Assembly (NCBI RefSeq): GCF_018137965.1
Contig: NZ_CP073100.1
Span: forward strand, 4,103,754 to 4,167,753
Length of the DNA stretch: 64,000 bases
Source: Luteolibacter ambystomatis
Lineage (GTDB): Bacteria > Verrucomicrobiota > Verrucomicrobiia > Verrucomicrobiales > Akkermansiaceae
Reading direction: 5' to 3'
Position numbers and translations under genes: made by a program. Below the pieces are notes generated by a model. It made no database searches. It was given only the letters and a program-made list of their open reading frames with translations, and had not been told where the DNA came from. Positions 46,526 to 55,947 of the stretch are shown here, one piece after another (within the stretch, counting starts at the first letter, position 1; each line of letters starts with the position of its first letter).

Positions 46526-47857
46526 CTACTTCTTCACCTTCGGCAGGACAGACCAAGAGAAATCCGTGTTATCCTCGTATGGAGCCCATGGATCTTTGCC
46601 TTTTGTCTCCCAGAGGTGCAACTGGCTGTAAAAGAACCCTCTCTGTCTGCCAGTCGTCATCCCTGTCTTGGATTTCACCGACGGAGCAAGGTGAAAGCGG
46701 TATGCCCCATCGTTGCCAAGATAAAAATACATTTCCGCCGAATATCCTTCGGCGACGTAATAAAATTGATTCTTGGAAGGAACCCGATCATCATAAAATT
46801 TCCCCTCCTTTATTTCAGATGAGGCTGTCTCAATGTGATACTCGTATTCTCCATTGGAATTGAATCGGAATAAATAACTACCGGATTCATTTTCCGCATA
46901 GAACTGGGTATTCAGATACTCTCCTGGTGTGACAAGATCGGCAGGATAAGTGATGAGCGATAGCCGGTGCATCAAATCGTAGTCCACCGATGCCGCCGGA
47001 ATATCGAGCAGCATGGATGTAAGCATTTTTTCGCCCGGTCCAATGTAGCGGCCACTACTTAACTCCCAAGTGGCTCCGGCGTCCTCACTATAATAAGAAC
47101 GCGCGACGGTTTTGGCAGCTTGATTGAAAGCGAGGAAAACACGCACCCCCGGCGTCGTGGCAGACCGGAAACGCGGAGCCGTCACCTTTGGCAAGGTGAC
47201 ACGAGTGGCCACAAAACGCGTGGCATCCCGTCCGACTCTCCGGATGGCCACATGCTGTATCACCACGGGTGTGAGGGGCTTTTGAAGATCGTCGTTATCT
47301 GGATTCTGGTCGTCGCTTGTCGTTGGCACGCTCAGGATGGCTTCCACTACATTTTGTCCCGAGATGACATGGCCGAAAACGGTATGTTTCCCTTCAAGTT
47401 GAGTGATGGGACAACCCGTGATGAAAAATTGAGATTCGTTTGTATTCAGACCAGAATTCGCCATGGCGAGCAAGTAGGGCTGGTCGAACTTGTAGCTCGC
47501 AGGGACGCTTTCCTTAAACTCGTCGGGAAAGTTGTAGCCGGGGCCATCGGTGCCATCGCCTTTTCGGGAGCCTGCTTGGATGATGCGGAAGCCTTCGTTA
47601 TCCACCACTCGATGGAACGTCAGACCGTCATAGAAAAGCTTTGCCGGGCGGATAGTGGAAACGAGCCCCGTGCTCTCGTCCAACCACGGGCGGGTACCCT
47701 CGGCGAGCGTGACGAAATTGGCCACCGTCTTGGGAGTCTCCGCGTAGTTGAGCTGGCAGGTGAAGTTCCCGAGAGAGGTCTGGAAATCCGCGTACACCTG
47801 GGCAAAAGCCGGCAGGGGCAGAACCGCGAGAACCAGCGCGAAGAGGGTTTTCCGCAT
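46526..47857 (-). CDS. secreted cyclophilin-type peptidyl-prolyl isomerase with C-terminal extension
   Basis: 443 residues from ATG 47857, with signal peptide MRKTLFALVLAVLPLPAFA. Residues about 20-210 are a cyclophilin domain: YADFQTSLGNFTCQLNYAETPKTVANFV, LTFHRVVDNEGFRIIQAG, SQFFITGCP, and KHTVFGHVISGQNVVEAI. The usual catalytic Arg lies in FHRVV. The second half (about 230 residues) has beta-rich segments and a WELSSGRYIG stretch of unknown type, not part of standard cyclophilins. It assists folding of secreted proteins. The gene is divergent from the HAD-IB gene. Confidence 0.85.
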   Translation of the reverse strand: MRKTLFALVLAVLPLPAFAQVYADFQTSLGNFTCQLNYAETPKTVANFVTLAEGTRPWLDESTGLVSTIRPAKLFYDGLTFHRVVDNEGFRIIQAGSRKGDGTDGPGYNFPDEFKESVPASYKFDQPYLLAMANSGLNTNESQFFITGCPITQLEGKHTVFGHVISGQNVVEAILSVPTTSDDQNPDNDDLQKPLTPVVIQHVAIRRVGRDATRFVATRVTLPKVTAPRFRSATTPGVRVFLAFNQAAKTVARSYYSEDAGATWELSSGRYIGPGEKMLTSMLLDIPAASVDYDLMHRLSLITYPADLVTPGEYLNTQFYAENESGSYLFRFNSNGEYEYHIETASSEIKEGKFYDDRVPSKNQFYYVAEGYSAEMYFYLGNDGAYRFHLAPSVKSKTGMTTGRQRGFFYSQLHLWETKGKDPWAPYEDNTDFSWSVLPKVKK

Positions 47858-47923
47858 GCCGCGGAAGCTGCATGGATCAACACAAGCTTGCAAGTCGGGA
47901 TTCTCCCGGAAACCCTTCGCCAC

Positions 47924-48679
47924 GTGGCGTTTCCAACGGATACCACCCGCCCGCGCGGGATTGCACTTTTCGACCTCGATGGCACGCTGCTGCCGTGGGA
48001 CTGCCAGATCCTCTTCTGCCATCGGGTGCTGCGTCGCTCACCGTGGCGGCGGTTCTATCTCCCTGTGTTTCTGGCATTCACACCTTTCGCCAAGCTGCTT
48101 GGTGCCGGTGTGATGAAGCGGGTTTTCCTTTCCTACCTGTGGCGGATGACTCCGGAGGAGCTGGTTTCCCACGCCCGCGCCTTCGCCCGCGAGTTGCATT
48201 TTTACCCGGAATTGGTCGCGGAAATCGAGCGGCATCGTGCAAAAGGCGACCTTTTGGTGCTGACCTCCGCGAGTCCGGAATTCTACGTAACCGAGATCGG
48301 CCGACGCCTTGGCTTTGATCTTTCGCTCGGCACACCGGTCGAAATCGAGGGCCCGCTGCCGTTCTTTCCGGATCTGGAGAACCACAAGGGCATGGCCAAG
48401 GTGGACCGCCTGAGGGAACTGATGCCAGACCGCTTCAAGGATGGCCACCTGCGCAATTCCCACGGCTACACGGACAGCACCGCCGACCTGCCGCTGCTGG
48501 CGATCTGCAAGACCGCCACGCTGGTGAATCCCTCGGAGAAGCTCACCGCCATCGGCCGCAAGCGCGGCTGGAATGTCACCCGTCCGGCCCGGCCATGGAC
48601 CTCCACTTTGGACCGCTGGCGGCGCATGGCGGCGCTCATCACTGGTCTCGGTAGGAACCCAGCGGGCTGGGAATCCTGA
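47924..48679 (+). CDS. HAD-superfamily subfamily IB phosphatase
   Basis: About 251 residues. No ATG lies at the family start; the GTG at 47924 (AFPTDTTRPRGIALFDLDG) is preferred over a TTG at 47888. The longer open frame back to 47120 is antisense to the cyclophilin gene. Motifs: IALFDLDGTLLPWD (I), LLVLTSASPEFYV (II), HKGMAKVDRL (Lys, III) and SHGYTDSTADLPLL (IV), with an HAD-IB style helical cap. Related proteins dephosphorylate phosphoserine or lipid phosphates such as lysophosphatidate. The substrate is unknown. Confidence 0.85.
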   Translation: MAFPTDTTRPRGIALFDLDGTLLPWDCQILFCHRVLRRSPWRRFYLPVFLAFTPFAKLLGAGVMKRVFLSYLWRMTPEELVSHARAFARELHFYPELVAEIERHRAKGDLLVLTSASPEFYVTEIGRRLGFDLSLGTPVEIEGPLPFFPDLENHKGMAKVDRLRELMPDRFKDGHLRNSHGYTDSTADLPLLAICKTATLVNPSEKLTAIGRKRGWNVTRPARPWTSTLDRWRRMAALITGLGRNPAGWES

Positions 48680-48746
48680 TCCCGCTTGAAACGGTTAGGC
48701 TTGCGATGGGATTGGCATTGGCAAATGGTGATGTGAGACGCACCCC

Positions 48747-49838
48747 ATGCAATCCCAGCCCTCCGTCAATGTCGCTCGCCTGACCTATCTGCTGGTTTGT
48801 GAAGCCGCGGGATATGCCATCGCATCCAGCCTGAAGGGGGTGGTCTCCCCGGGTTTTCCGGTGGAGCTGTGGGGCCTGCTGGGCGGCCTGCTGGTGGCGG
48901 GCTTTTTCATCATGGTGGAGTCCTTGATCCGCGGCTTCTCGTTCCGTGGATTCTCGACCGCCATCTTCGGCCTGGGAGTGGGTCTCTTCTGCGCGTGGCT
49001 GCTGACACGGGTGCAGATCTTCTCCTTGTTCGAGGTGGCCCTGCGGGATCGCGAGCACGACTACAACCGCACGCTGGTGGAGCAATCCCAGCGGGACCTT
49101 TTCGTGGGCTCGGTGAAGCTGGCCTTCGATGTGACCTTGTTCGCCAGCCTCGGATTCATCGGCGCGGTGCTGGCCCTGCGCAGCAACCGGGATGACTTCG
49201 CCTTCATCATCCCCTACGTGCGGTTCCGCCAGGATGCGGACAGCGGGCAGCCGGTGGTGCTCGATCCGGAAGCGGTGATGGACGGGCGGGTGCCCGCGAT
49301 CCTCCGTGCCGGATTTCTCCATGGCCGGCTGATCGTGCCCCGGTTCGTGCTCGATGAACTGCACGCGCTCGCGAATTCCCCCTCCGCCGCCCACCGCCAG
49401 CGTGGCGAGCGCGGGCTTGCGAGCTTGGAACAAATGCGGACCGCGAAGGATCTCCAGGTATCCATTCACGAGTCGAACGGCACCCGTCCGGACGAGGCTC
49501 TCAACAGCCGCCTGATCGAAACCACCCAACTCCTGGGCGCACGCCTGATGACCGGGGACGAAAACCTCAGCAAGGTGGCGAAGCTCCGCAACATCGCCGT
49601 GCTCAATATCCAGGATCTGGAGGACGCCCTCAAGCCGGTGGTCGCGGTGGGCGAGCGCCTGCGCATCGCACTGGTCCGCCCCGGCAAGGAGGATCATCAG
49701 GCCGTCGGCTATCTGGCGGACGGCACCATGATCGTGGTCAACCACGCGGTGCAGAAGATCGGTTCGACCGCGGATGTCCTGGTGATCAGCACGCTGCAAA
49801 CCAGCGCCGGCACCATGATTTTCGCGGAAGCGGCTTAG
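48747..49838 (+). CDS. PIN/TRAM domain membrane protein, YacL family
   Basis: 363 residues from ATG 48747. The first about 140 residues hold four hydrophobic helices (for example LWGLLGGLLVAGFFIMV, VTLFASLGFIGAVLAL). A PIN nuclease domain follows, with acidic residues in VLDPEAVMDGRVPAI, PRFVLDELHALA and RLMTGDENLSKVAKL, and a C-terminal TRAM domain (HQAVGYLADGTMIVVNHA). This order is that of B. subtilis YacL, a membrane-bound PIN-TRAM protein of unclear substrate, presumably an RNase. It is convergent with the nnr gene, with 4 bases between the stops. Confidence 0.88.
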   Translation: MQSQPSVNVARLTYLLVCEAAGYAIASSLKGVVSPGFPVELWGLLGGLLVAGFFIMVESLIRGFSFRGFSTAIFGLGVGLFCAWLLTRVQIFSLFEVALRDREHDYNRTLVEQSQRDLFVGSVKLAFDVTLFASLGFIGAVLALRSNRDDFAFIIPYVRFRQDADSGQPVVLDPEAVMDGRVPAILRAGFLHGRLIVPRFVLDELHALANSPSAAHRQRGERGLASLEQMRTAKDLQVSIHESNGTRPDEALNSRLIETTQLLGARLMTGDENLSKVAKLRNIAVLNIQDLEDALKPVVAVGERLRIALVRPGKEDHQAVGYLADGTMIVVNHAVQKIGSTADVLVISTLQTSAGTMIFAEAA

Positions 49839-49842
49839 GTCC

Positions 49843-51324
49843 TCAGCGGGTTCCTTCCCGCCAATCACGGAAAGCCCCGCCCAGATGCGCCGCGGCATCT
49901 CCGGCCGACAGGGATTCCTCGCTCGCCCCGGCGGCGATCGCCCGCTCCGAGGCCCGCCCGCACAGCCAGGCTCCCAAGGCAGCCGCGTCCAAGGATTCCA
50001 TCCCTCCTGCCAGCAACGCGCCGATGACCCCGGAGAGAACGTCCCCTTGGCCCCCGGTCGCCATGCCGGGCGTGCCAGTGGAATTGCACCACAGCGGCTT
50101 CCCTTTCGCCGTGACCAATGTGCGCGCGCCCTTCAGCAGCAGAACCGGTGAAGAACGGTCCGCGAAGAGCCGTGCGGCCGCTTCGCGCGGCTGGCCGGTC
50201 AGGTCCGGAGCAAGCCGGGCGAACTCTCCCGGATGCGGCGTCAGCACATGATGGGAGGGCAGTCCCGCCACGCCGCCACATTTCGCCAAGGCGTTCAGAG
50301 CATCCGCATCGATGACCGCCGGAACGGAGCATCCCTCCAACAATTCGCGCAAGGTATCTCCGTCCGCCTCACCCAGCCCCGGCCCTACGACCAAGCTATC
50401 GAAGCGGCTGCCCAACAAATCCCGTGGATCTGAAACCGGGCGGACCATCACCTCCGGCGGGCACTTTGCCGCGATCAACGCATGAGCCTCCACAGGCACA
50501 TGCAGCGTCACCAATCCCGCGCCGCCGCGCAGCGCACCCGTAGCCGCCAGAACGGCCGCGCCACTGTAGGGGACGGATCCGGCAAGCAGAGCCACCCGGC
50601 CCGCCCTCCCCTTGTGAAAGTCAAATGGCCGCGGTTCCCGGCCCGCGGCCAGAGTCCATGGTGAAATCAACGCCAGATCACCCACCTCGGGGACCCGCAA
50701 TTCCTCCACCGGCACCAACCCGAGCGCCCCCACCGCATGGACCGCCGCCGCCTGCAACAAGCCGCGCTTCGGCACACCGATCGTCAGCGTGACATCCGCG
50801 ATCACCGCATCCGGATGGACCACACCCGTATCAGCATCGACTCCGGATGGAAGATCCACCGCCACCACCCGCGCACCTGCCGTCCGCCGCAGTCCGTTCA
50901 TTTCCCGCGAGAGGGCCGCCAACGTGCCACGGGGGCCGCCATTCGCACCAATACCCAGCAGCCCGTCCAAAAGCACCAGAGGCCGTGGCATCTCCACCAC
51001 ATCCGGAGATGCCTCCAGCACCGTCACGCCCCCCAGGGCCTCAAACATGGCACGGGTGAGATCAGCGCATTCTTCCAAAGGCCGGGAGGCCCTTGCCACC
51101 ACCTGCCAGCCTGCGGCCCTCAGCACCCCCAGAGCCACCAAGGCGTCTCCGGCGTTGTGCCCCTTTCCCAAATACGCCACGGCGGTTCCCGGCCTTGGGA
51201 ACATCCTGGCAATGGCAAGCCCGAGCCTGCGACCGGCCTTCGTCATCAGGCTGGCGGCGGTCGCTCCCTTTTGGAACGCCGCTTCTTCCAATGCCCGCAT
51301 TTCATCCGCCGTCACCGCGCCCAT
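49843..51324 (-). CDS. nnr: bifunctional NAD(P)H-hydrate epimerase / ADP-dependent NAD(P)H-hydrate dehydratase
   Basis: 493 residues from ATG 51324. The N-terminal YjeF domain contains GKGHNAGDALVALGVL and VVAVDLPSGVDADTG, the C-terminal ribokinase-like domain LTPHPGEFARL and GTPGMATGGQGDVLSGVIGAL with the catalytic Asp. Together they repair damaged NADH and NADPH hydrates: the first domain interconverts R and S epimers, the second dehydrates the S form with ADP. The two-domain arrangement is the usual bacterial one. It is convergent with the YacL-like gene. Confidence 0.93.
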   Translation of the reverse strand: MGAVTADEMRALEEAAFQKGATAASLMTKAGRRLGLAIARMFPRPGTAVAYLGKGHNAGDALVALGVLRAAGWQVVARASRPLEECADLTRAMFEALGGVTVLEASPDVVEMPRPLVLLDGLLGIGANGGPRGTLAALSREMNGLRRTAGARVVAVDLPSGVDADTGVVHPDAVIADVTLTIGVPKRGLLQAAAVHAVGALGLVPVEELRVPEVGDLALISPWTLAAGREPRPFDFHKGRAGRVALLAGSVPYSGAAVLAATGALRGGAGLVTLHVPVEAHALIAAKCPPEVMVRPVSDPRDLLGSRFDSLVVGPGLGEADGDTLRELLEGCSVPAVIDADALNALAKCGGVAGLPSHHVLTPHPGEFARLAPDLTGQPREAAARLFADRSSPVLLLKGARTLVTAKGKPLWCNSTGTPGMATGGQGDVLSGVIGALLAGGMESLDAAALGAWLCGRASERAIAAGASEESLSAGDAAAHLGGAFRDWREGTR

Positions 51325-51373
51325 GACGCCATGTTAGCGCATGGGCGGACGGCGCACAGGCGGAAATCCACGG

Positions 51374-51982
51374 TCAACCGTTGCGGCGGAAGCGCATCAC
51401 GCCTTCGGCGATGCCCTTGGCCAACGCGTCACGGTACCAAGCGGCCTTCATGCCCTGGCGCTCGGTGGGATTGCTGACGAACCCGCACTCCACCAGGATC
51501 GCGGGGACCTTGGTATTACGAATCACATAGTAGCGGGCGAACTTCGCACCACGGTCCGTGGCGCGGACCTTCCGGCACATGCTCTGCTGGACGATCTGAG
51601 CCAGATTCTGGCTTTCCGCACCGTTGGCATAGTAGGTTTCCAGACCACAGGCGGTGTCCTTGTAGGTGAAATTATAGTGAACCGCCACGAAGATGGCGTC
51701 CTTGTACCGCTCGGTGATCGCCACCCGCTGCGCCAGTGACACGAAGTAGTCGCTGTTGCGGGTCATCACCGTCTTGAAACCCATGCCCTGGAGATAAGTC
51801 TGCAAGCGGGCCGCCGTGTCCAGGCACAGGTGCTTCTCGTACACCTGGCCCCACTGGGCCCCCTTGTCGTAGCCGCCGTGACCCGCATCGATCACAACAG
51901 TCCGGAAATAGCGCGCTTCCGCTTGGGAGGTCAGCGCACAAACGGCCGCAAGGGCCAAAAGTCGCTTGAAGATCGTTCGCAT
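51374..51982 (-). CDS. N-acetylmuramoyl-L-alanine amidase (Amidase_3)
   Basis: 202 residues from ATG 51982; an AGGT sits just upstream (GCGAGGTATT-ATG), and this start exposes signal peptide MRTIFKRLLALAAVCALTSQAEA. The zinc site of Amidase_3 enzymes is visible: His in VIDAGHGGYDKG, Glu in YEKHLCLDTA and His in FVAVHYNF; the catalytic Glu lies in AILVECGFVSN. It cleaves the amide bond between N-acetylmuramic acid and L-Ala in peptidoglycan, in the periplasm, during cell separation or wall remodelling. No SPOR or other binding domain is attached. Confidence 0.92.
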   Translation of the reverse strand: MRTIFKRLLALAAVCALTSQAEARYFRTVVIDAGHGGYDKGAQWGQVYEKHLCLDTAARLQTYLQGMGFKTVMTRNSDYFVSLAQRVAITERYKDAIFVAVHYNFTYKDTACGLETYYANGAESQNLAQIVQQSMCRKVRATDRGAKFARYYVIRNTKVPAILVECGFVSNPTERQGMKAAWYRDALAKGIAEGVMRFRRNG

Positions 51983-52061
51983 AATACCTCGCGTTTTGAA
52001 ACTATTCGAGATTGTTAATAAAATTTGCAAGAAAGTAAAGAAATTTTAAACAATTCCACCC

Positions 52062-52943
52062 TCAATTCTGGGAGGTGATGATCGGGCGGTCGGACGCCTT
52101 CCGGGCCCGGTTTTTCTCGGCCTCAATGGCCTTCGGGTCATACAGGGCCCCATTGCCAACGGTCACCACACCGCCCTGCTGCGTGAGCAACACCGGATCA
52201 CCGGTCGCGGCACGGGTGAAAAACTCGCTGTGGACCAGCTTGCCGTCCGTATCGACCACCGCATGGGTCCAGATCGTGGGCGAGTTGAGGAAGAACACAT
52301 GCAGGTTCTGGTTGTGGTCCACGGTGATCTGCGGCTTGCGGAACATCAGCGCGTCCCCGAGCGGATAGGTGCGGATCGGCGTGCCGGTGCGGTCGTTGAC
52401 GACCTGCACATAGAGGAGGGTTTTCTGGTCGCCAGCGTAGTTCAGGATCCGGAATTCACGGACTTTGGAAGCGTCCCCGCGGACCCCGACTTTCTGGCTC
52501 CAATAGGCGCGGCCATTGGAGACATTGAAAAGAACGCGGTTGGTGATGGTTCCGCCCGAGGTCTGGCCCGGAGCGCGGATCACGGCATACACCGAGAAAT
52601 TACCCTGCTCGGCGAGGTTGAACGCGGAGGAAAGGTTCACCTGGCGGGCCATCGTCTGACCGGCCGGGATGCGGACGGTTCCGAAATTGAAACTGCCGGT
52701 GGGGATCGCCAATTCACTGCTGGAACTGCGCTTGATCACGAAATCAAGCCATGGCTGCCGTTCGGAACCGGCGAAAACGAGATCCTGACCGGTCTGGTTG
52801 GTGATGGTCACGGTGGCTTGCACCGCTTCTCCGGCCACGAACTGGTTCTTCGCCAAGGCAAGCGAAGCGTCGATCTGACCAAGCGCCGCCGCGGCGGAAA
52901 CAATGGCGAGGCCGCAAGACAAGAAGAGGGAGCGCAAGTTCAT
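52062..52943 (-). CDS. secreted protein of unknown function
   Basis: 293 residues from ATG 52943 with a Sec signal (MNLRSLFLSCGLAIVSAAAALGQ). Residues about 25-145 look like an intracellular-proteinase-inhibitor or Ig-like beta domain (FVAGEAVQATVTITNQTGQDLVF, IPAGQTMARQVNLS), followed by a second beta-rich part (LLYVQVVNDRTGTPIRTYPLGD, LHVFFLNSPTIWTHAVVDTDGKL). No catalytic motif was recognised. It lies upstream of the amidase gene on the same strand with an 80-bp AT-rich gap, so it may be independently transcribed. Neighbours suggest an envelope role. Confidence 0.7.
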   Translation of the reverse strand: MNLRSLFLSCGLAIVSAAAALGQIDASLALAKNQFVAGEAVQATVTITNQTGQDLVFAGSERQPWLDFVIKRSSSSELAIPTGSFNFGTVRIPAGQTMARQVNLSSAFNLAEQGNFSVYAVIRAPGQTSGGTITNRVLFNVSNGRAYWSQKVGVRGDASKVREFRILNYAGDQKTLLYVQVVNDRTGTPIRTYPLGDALMFRKPQITVDHNQNLHVFFLNSPTIWTHAVVDTDGKLVHSEFFTRAATGDPVLLTQQGGVVTVGNGALYDPKAIEAEKNRARKASDRPIITSQN

Positions 52944-53133
52944 GGCTCCGCAGGCTTAGCGATCACTCGGGCGGGAGTCAACCCGGCGGACCCACCGTTA
53001 GAAGGATGGGGATGTGGAAGGAAGGAAAGGGGCATGGATATCCCGGGAACAACGACAACGGCCACGACTCTTGTCTGGATTTGTCGAAAAATCCGGTTTC
53101 CCGGGAGGTGGTTCCATCTGTTAAACCTCCGCC

Positions 53134-54162
53134 GTGCCCGAGACCCGGATCATTTCCGCCAACGACGAAGACATGAAGGAAGCCGTGCGCGAGGCCGCCG
53201 CCTTGCTGGCGCGCGGTGAAGTCGTGGCCCTGCCGACCGAGACCGTCTATGGCCTCGGCGCGGATGCGCTCAATCCGGAGGCCGCCGCAAAGGTGTTCGA
53301 GGCCAAGGAACGGCCATCCTTCGACCCGCTCATCGTCCACGTGGCGCGCAAGTCCGATCTCCACCAGGTGGCGGAAGTGGACGATTCGATCCGCGATGTG
53401 GTCGAGAAACTGACGTCCACCTTCTGGCCGGGACCGCTCACCCTGGTGCTGCCGAAGAAGCCGGAAGTGCCGGATCTCGTCACCAGCGGCCTGCCGACGG
53501 TGGCGGTCCGCCTGAGCGCGCATCCGATCTTCCGCGCCGTCTGCCGCGAACTCGGCCGCCCGATCGCCGCGCCCAGCGCCAACCGCTTCGGCCGCATTTC
53601 CCCGACTTCCGCCAGCGCCGTGATCAAGGAGCTCGATGGCCGCATCCCGCTCGTCATCGACGGCGGCGCCTGCTCGGAAGGACTGGAAAGCACGATCATT
53701 TCCATCGAGTCGCGCGAGGGCAAGAAGCCGCTGTTCAAGCTATTGCGCGCGGGTCCGGTGACCAAGGAGGACCTCCAGCCGTTCGGTCGTGTGGAGAAAG
53801 CCAAGGAACGCCCGGGCGAACTGCCCCACGCTCCCGGCCAGCTCGCCAGCCACTATGCGCCCCGCACGCCGCTGCTGATGTTCGACAAGCCGGAGGACTT
53901 CATCCCGGAGGAAGGCAAGCGCTACGGCCTGCTCAGCTACCGCGAGGAGGAAAAGGACGGCTACATCGGCCTGCACGAATGGGCGGTGGTGGAAGCCCTC
54001 AGTCCCGGCAATGGCAAACTGGCGGAAGCCGCGCTGCGCCTGTTCTTCGTCATGCGCCAGCTCGATGAGGCCGGCCTCGACGCCATCGTGGCCGAGCCTG
54101 TGAGCGAAACCGGACTCGGTGTCGCGATCATGGACCGCCTGAGACGCGCCGCGGCGAAGTAA
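53134..54162 (+). CDS. L-threonylcarbamoyladenylate synthase (Sua5 type)
   Basis: 342 residues from GTG 53134. The YrdC/TsaC domain is clear: LPTETVYGLGADAL, FEAKERPSFDPLIVHV, STFWPGPLTLVLP and IAAPSANRFGRISPTSA. The C-terminal third is the Sua5 extension (PGQLASHYAPRTPLLM is its hallmark linker). The enzyme makes threonylcarbamoyl-AMP from Thr, bicarbonate and ATP, the first step of t6A37 tRNA modification. The short TsaC lacks the Sua5 domain, so Sua5 is the better name. It precedes murJ by 112 bases. Confidence 0.93.
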   Translation: MPETRIISANDEDMKEAVREAAALLARGEVVALPTETVYGLGADALNPEAAAKVFEAKERPSFDPLIVHVARKSDLHQVAEVDDSIRDVVEKLTSTFWPGPLTLVLPKKPEVPDLVTSGLPTVAVRLSAHPIFRAVCRELGRPIAAPSANRFGRISPTSASAVIKELDGRIPLVIDGGACSEGLESTIISIESREGKKPLFKLLRAGPVTKEDLQPFGRVEKAKERPGELPHAPGQLASHYAPRTPLLMFDKPEDFIPEEGKRYGLLSYREEEKDGYIGLHEWAVVEALSPGNGKLAEAALRLFFVMRQLDEAGLDAIVAEPVSETGLGVAIMDRLRRAAAK

Positions 54163-54274
54163 CCGCTCTCTCCGCAACCCGGCTGGCGTTCCAAAAAGAA
54201 TCGGGCGCTTTCCGCACAAATCCATTGGTTCCGGCTGCGGATCGGCTAACGGAGGCACGTCCCCAACATCCCCG

Positions 54275-55879
54275 ATGTCCGCCAAATCCACATGGAAAGT
54301 CAGCGCGGCCGTGATGGCCAGCCGTGTGCTCGGCCTGATCCGCGACCAGATCTTCGCCGCGTTCTTCGGACACGGCGTCCTGATGGATTGCTTCAACATC
54401 GCCTTCCGCATCCCGAACCTGCTGCGGGATCTCTTCGCGGAAGGAGCCCTTTCCCAAGCCTTCGTGACCACCTTCTCGAAGAAGGTGAAGGAGGACGGCC
54501 CGGAAAGCGCGTGGCCGCTGGCAGCCAAGATGCTGACGCTGGTAGGCATGGCAATGGCCGCCGTTTCGCTGCTGGGCATCCTGTTTTCCCCGCAACTCGT
54601 CCACCTGCTGACCGCTCTCGATGGCACTGCGGGCAAGGCCCGGACCTTCTCCCCGGATGACATCGCGCTGACGATCCAGATGACCCGGATCATGTGGCCG
54701 TTCATGCTGCTGGTCAGCCTGGCGGCACTGGTGATGGGCATCCTCAACGCACGCAACGTCTTCGGCATTCCCGCGCTTTCGTCGTGCTTCTTCAATCTCG
54801 GCTCGATCATCGCGGGCACCGGCATCGGCCTGTGGCTGGACCCGCATCATGGCCCGAAGACGATGATCGGCATGTCGATCGGCGTGTTGGCCGGCGGCCT
54901 CGGGCAACTGGTCTGCCAGCTTCCTTCGCTGCGGCGGCTGGGTTTCCGCTGGCGGCCGGACTGGCGCTGGAAGGACCCGGCGATCCGAACGATCTTCGGC
55001 CTGATGGGACCGGCGGTGATTTCCGCATCCGTGGTGCAGATCAACGTGGTGGTGAACTCGCAGTTCGCCACCTCCATCGGCAAGGGCGCGGTGAGCGCGC
55101 TCAACTGGGCCTTCCGCCTGATGCAGCTCCCCATCGGCGTGTTCGGCGTGGCCGTCGCAACCGTGACCCTGCCCGCCCTCTCCCGCGCGGCGCTCGGCGG
55201 CACCGGGCCGGAATTCCGTGACGTGCTGGCCCGGGGCCTGCGGCTGGTGACCTTCCTCGTCCTGCCCTCGGCTTTGGGACTTTGCTTCCTGGCGGAACCC
55301 ATCATCAGCGTGATCTTCGAACGCGGAGCCTTCAACGTGGCCGGCCGTATCGAAACCGCCGCCGCCCTGCGCGGCTACGGCATCGGCCTGCTGGCGTATT
55401 CCTGGCTGAAGGTGCTGCAACCGGCGTTCTACGCCGCAAACCGCCGCTGGATTCCCATGATGGTCAGCTTCGTGGCCATCGCGCTGAGCATCACCTCGAA
55501 CTGGTACTTCGTGACCGTGCGCCACATGGGGGTCGAGGCGCTGGCGACGACCACCAGCCTGGTCGCCATCGTCAATTTCATCATCCTCTACACCGCCATG
55601 CTCCGCATCTCGGACGGCCTCGAAACCCGCGCGCTGCTCGTGCTATGCACGAAACTGCTGGGCGCGGGCGCTGCCATGACCGGTGTCTGCCTGCTGGCAC
55701 AGCGCTATCTTTTCCACGATCTGAGCCAAATGTCCCAGATCGCCCGCGCGCTCTGGCTGGTGGTCGCGGTGACGGCGGCCGGGGCCACCTATTTCGGCGT
55801 GGCCCGGATCCTGCAGGTGGCGGAGGCCAAGGAAGCCCTCGAAATGGTCACACGGCGGTTCCGGCGATCCAAGGCCTGA
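54275..55879 (+). CDS. murJ: lipid II flippase MurJ
   Basis: 534 residues from ATG 54275. About 14 hydrophobic helices are present. The N-terminus VSAAVMASRVLGLIRDQIFAAFFG with IPNLLRDLFAEGALSQAFV is the MurJ/MviN signature, carrying the conserved Arg residues that line the cavity. It flips lipid-linked peptidoglycan precursor across the inner membrane. It follows the Sua5 gene in the same direction. Confidence 0.94.
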   Translation: MSAKSTWKVSAAVMASRVLGLIRDQIFAAFFGHGVLMDCFNIAFRIPNLLRDLFAEGALSQAFVTTFSKKVKEDGPESAWPLAAKMLTLVGMAMAAVSLLGILFSPQLVHLLTALDGTAGKARTFSPDDIALTIQMTRIMWPFMLLVSLAALVMGILNARNVFGIPALSSCFFNLGSIIAGTGIGLWLDPHHGPKTMIGMSIGVLAGGLGQLVCQLPSLRRLGFRWRPDWRWKDPAIRTIFGLMGPAVISASVVQINVVVNSQFATSIGKGAVSALNWAFRLMQLPIGVFGVAVATVTLPALSRAALGGTGPEFRDVLARGLRLVTFLVLPSALGLCFLAEPIISVIFERGAFNVAGRIETAAALRGYGIGLLAYSWLKVLQPAFYAANRRWIPMMVSFVAIALSITSNWYFVTVRHMGVEALATTTSLVAIVNFIILYTAMLRISDGLETRALLVLCTKLLGAGAAMTGVCLLAQRYLFHDLSQMSQIARALWLVVAVTAAGATYFGVARILQVAEAKEALEMVTRRFRRSKA

Positions 55880-55947
55880 TACCCTCCGGTCGTTCCAAAG
55901 CCCCCCGGTCTTGCATGGGGCGTTTTCCCGACTAAATTCCGCCCGCC

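Noticed and set aside
47120..47923. Long N-terminal extension of the HAD-IB phosphatase frame.
   Set aside because: It is the antisense of the cyclophilin gene. The HAD fold begins at the FDLDG motif just after 47924.
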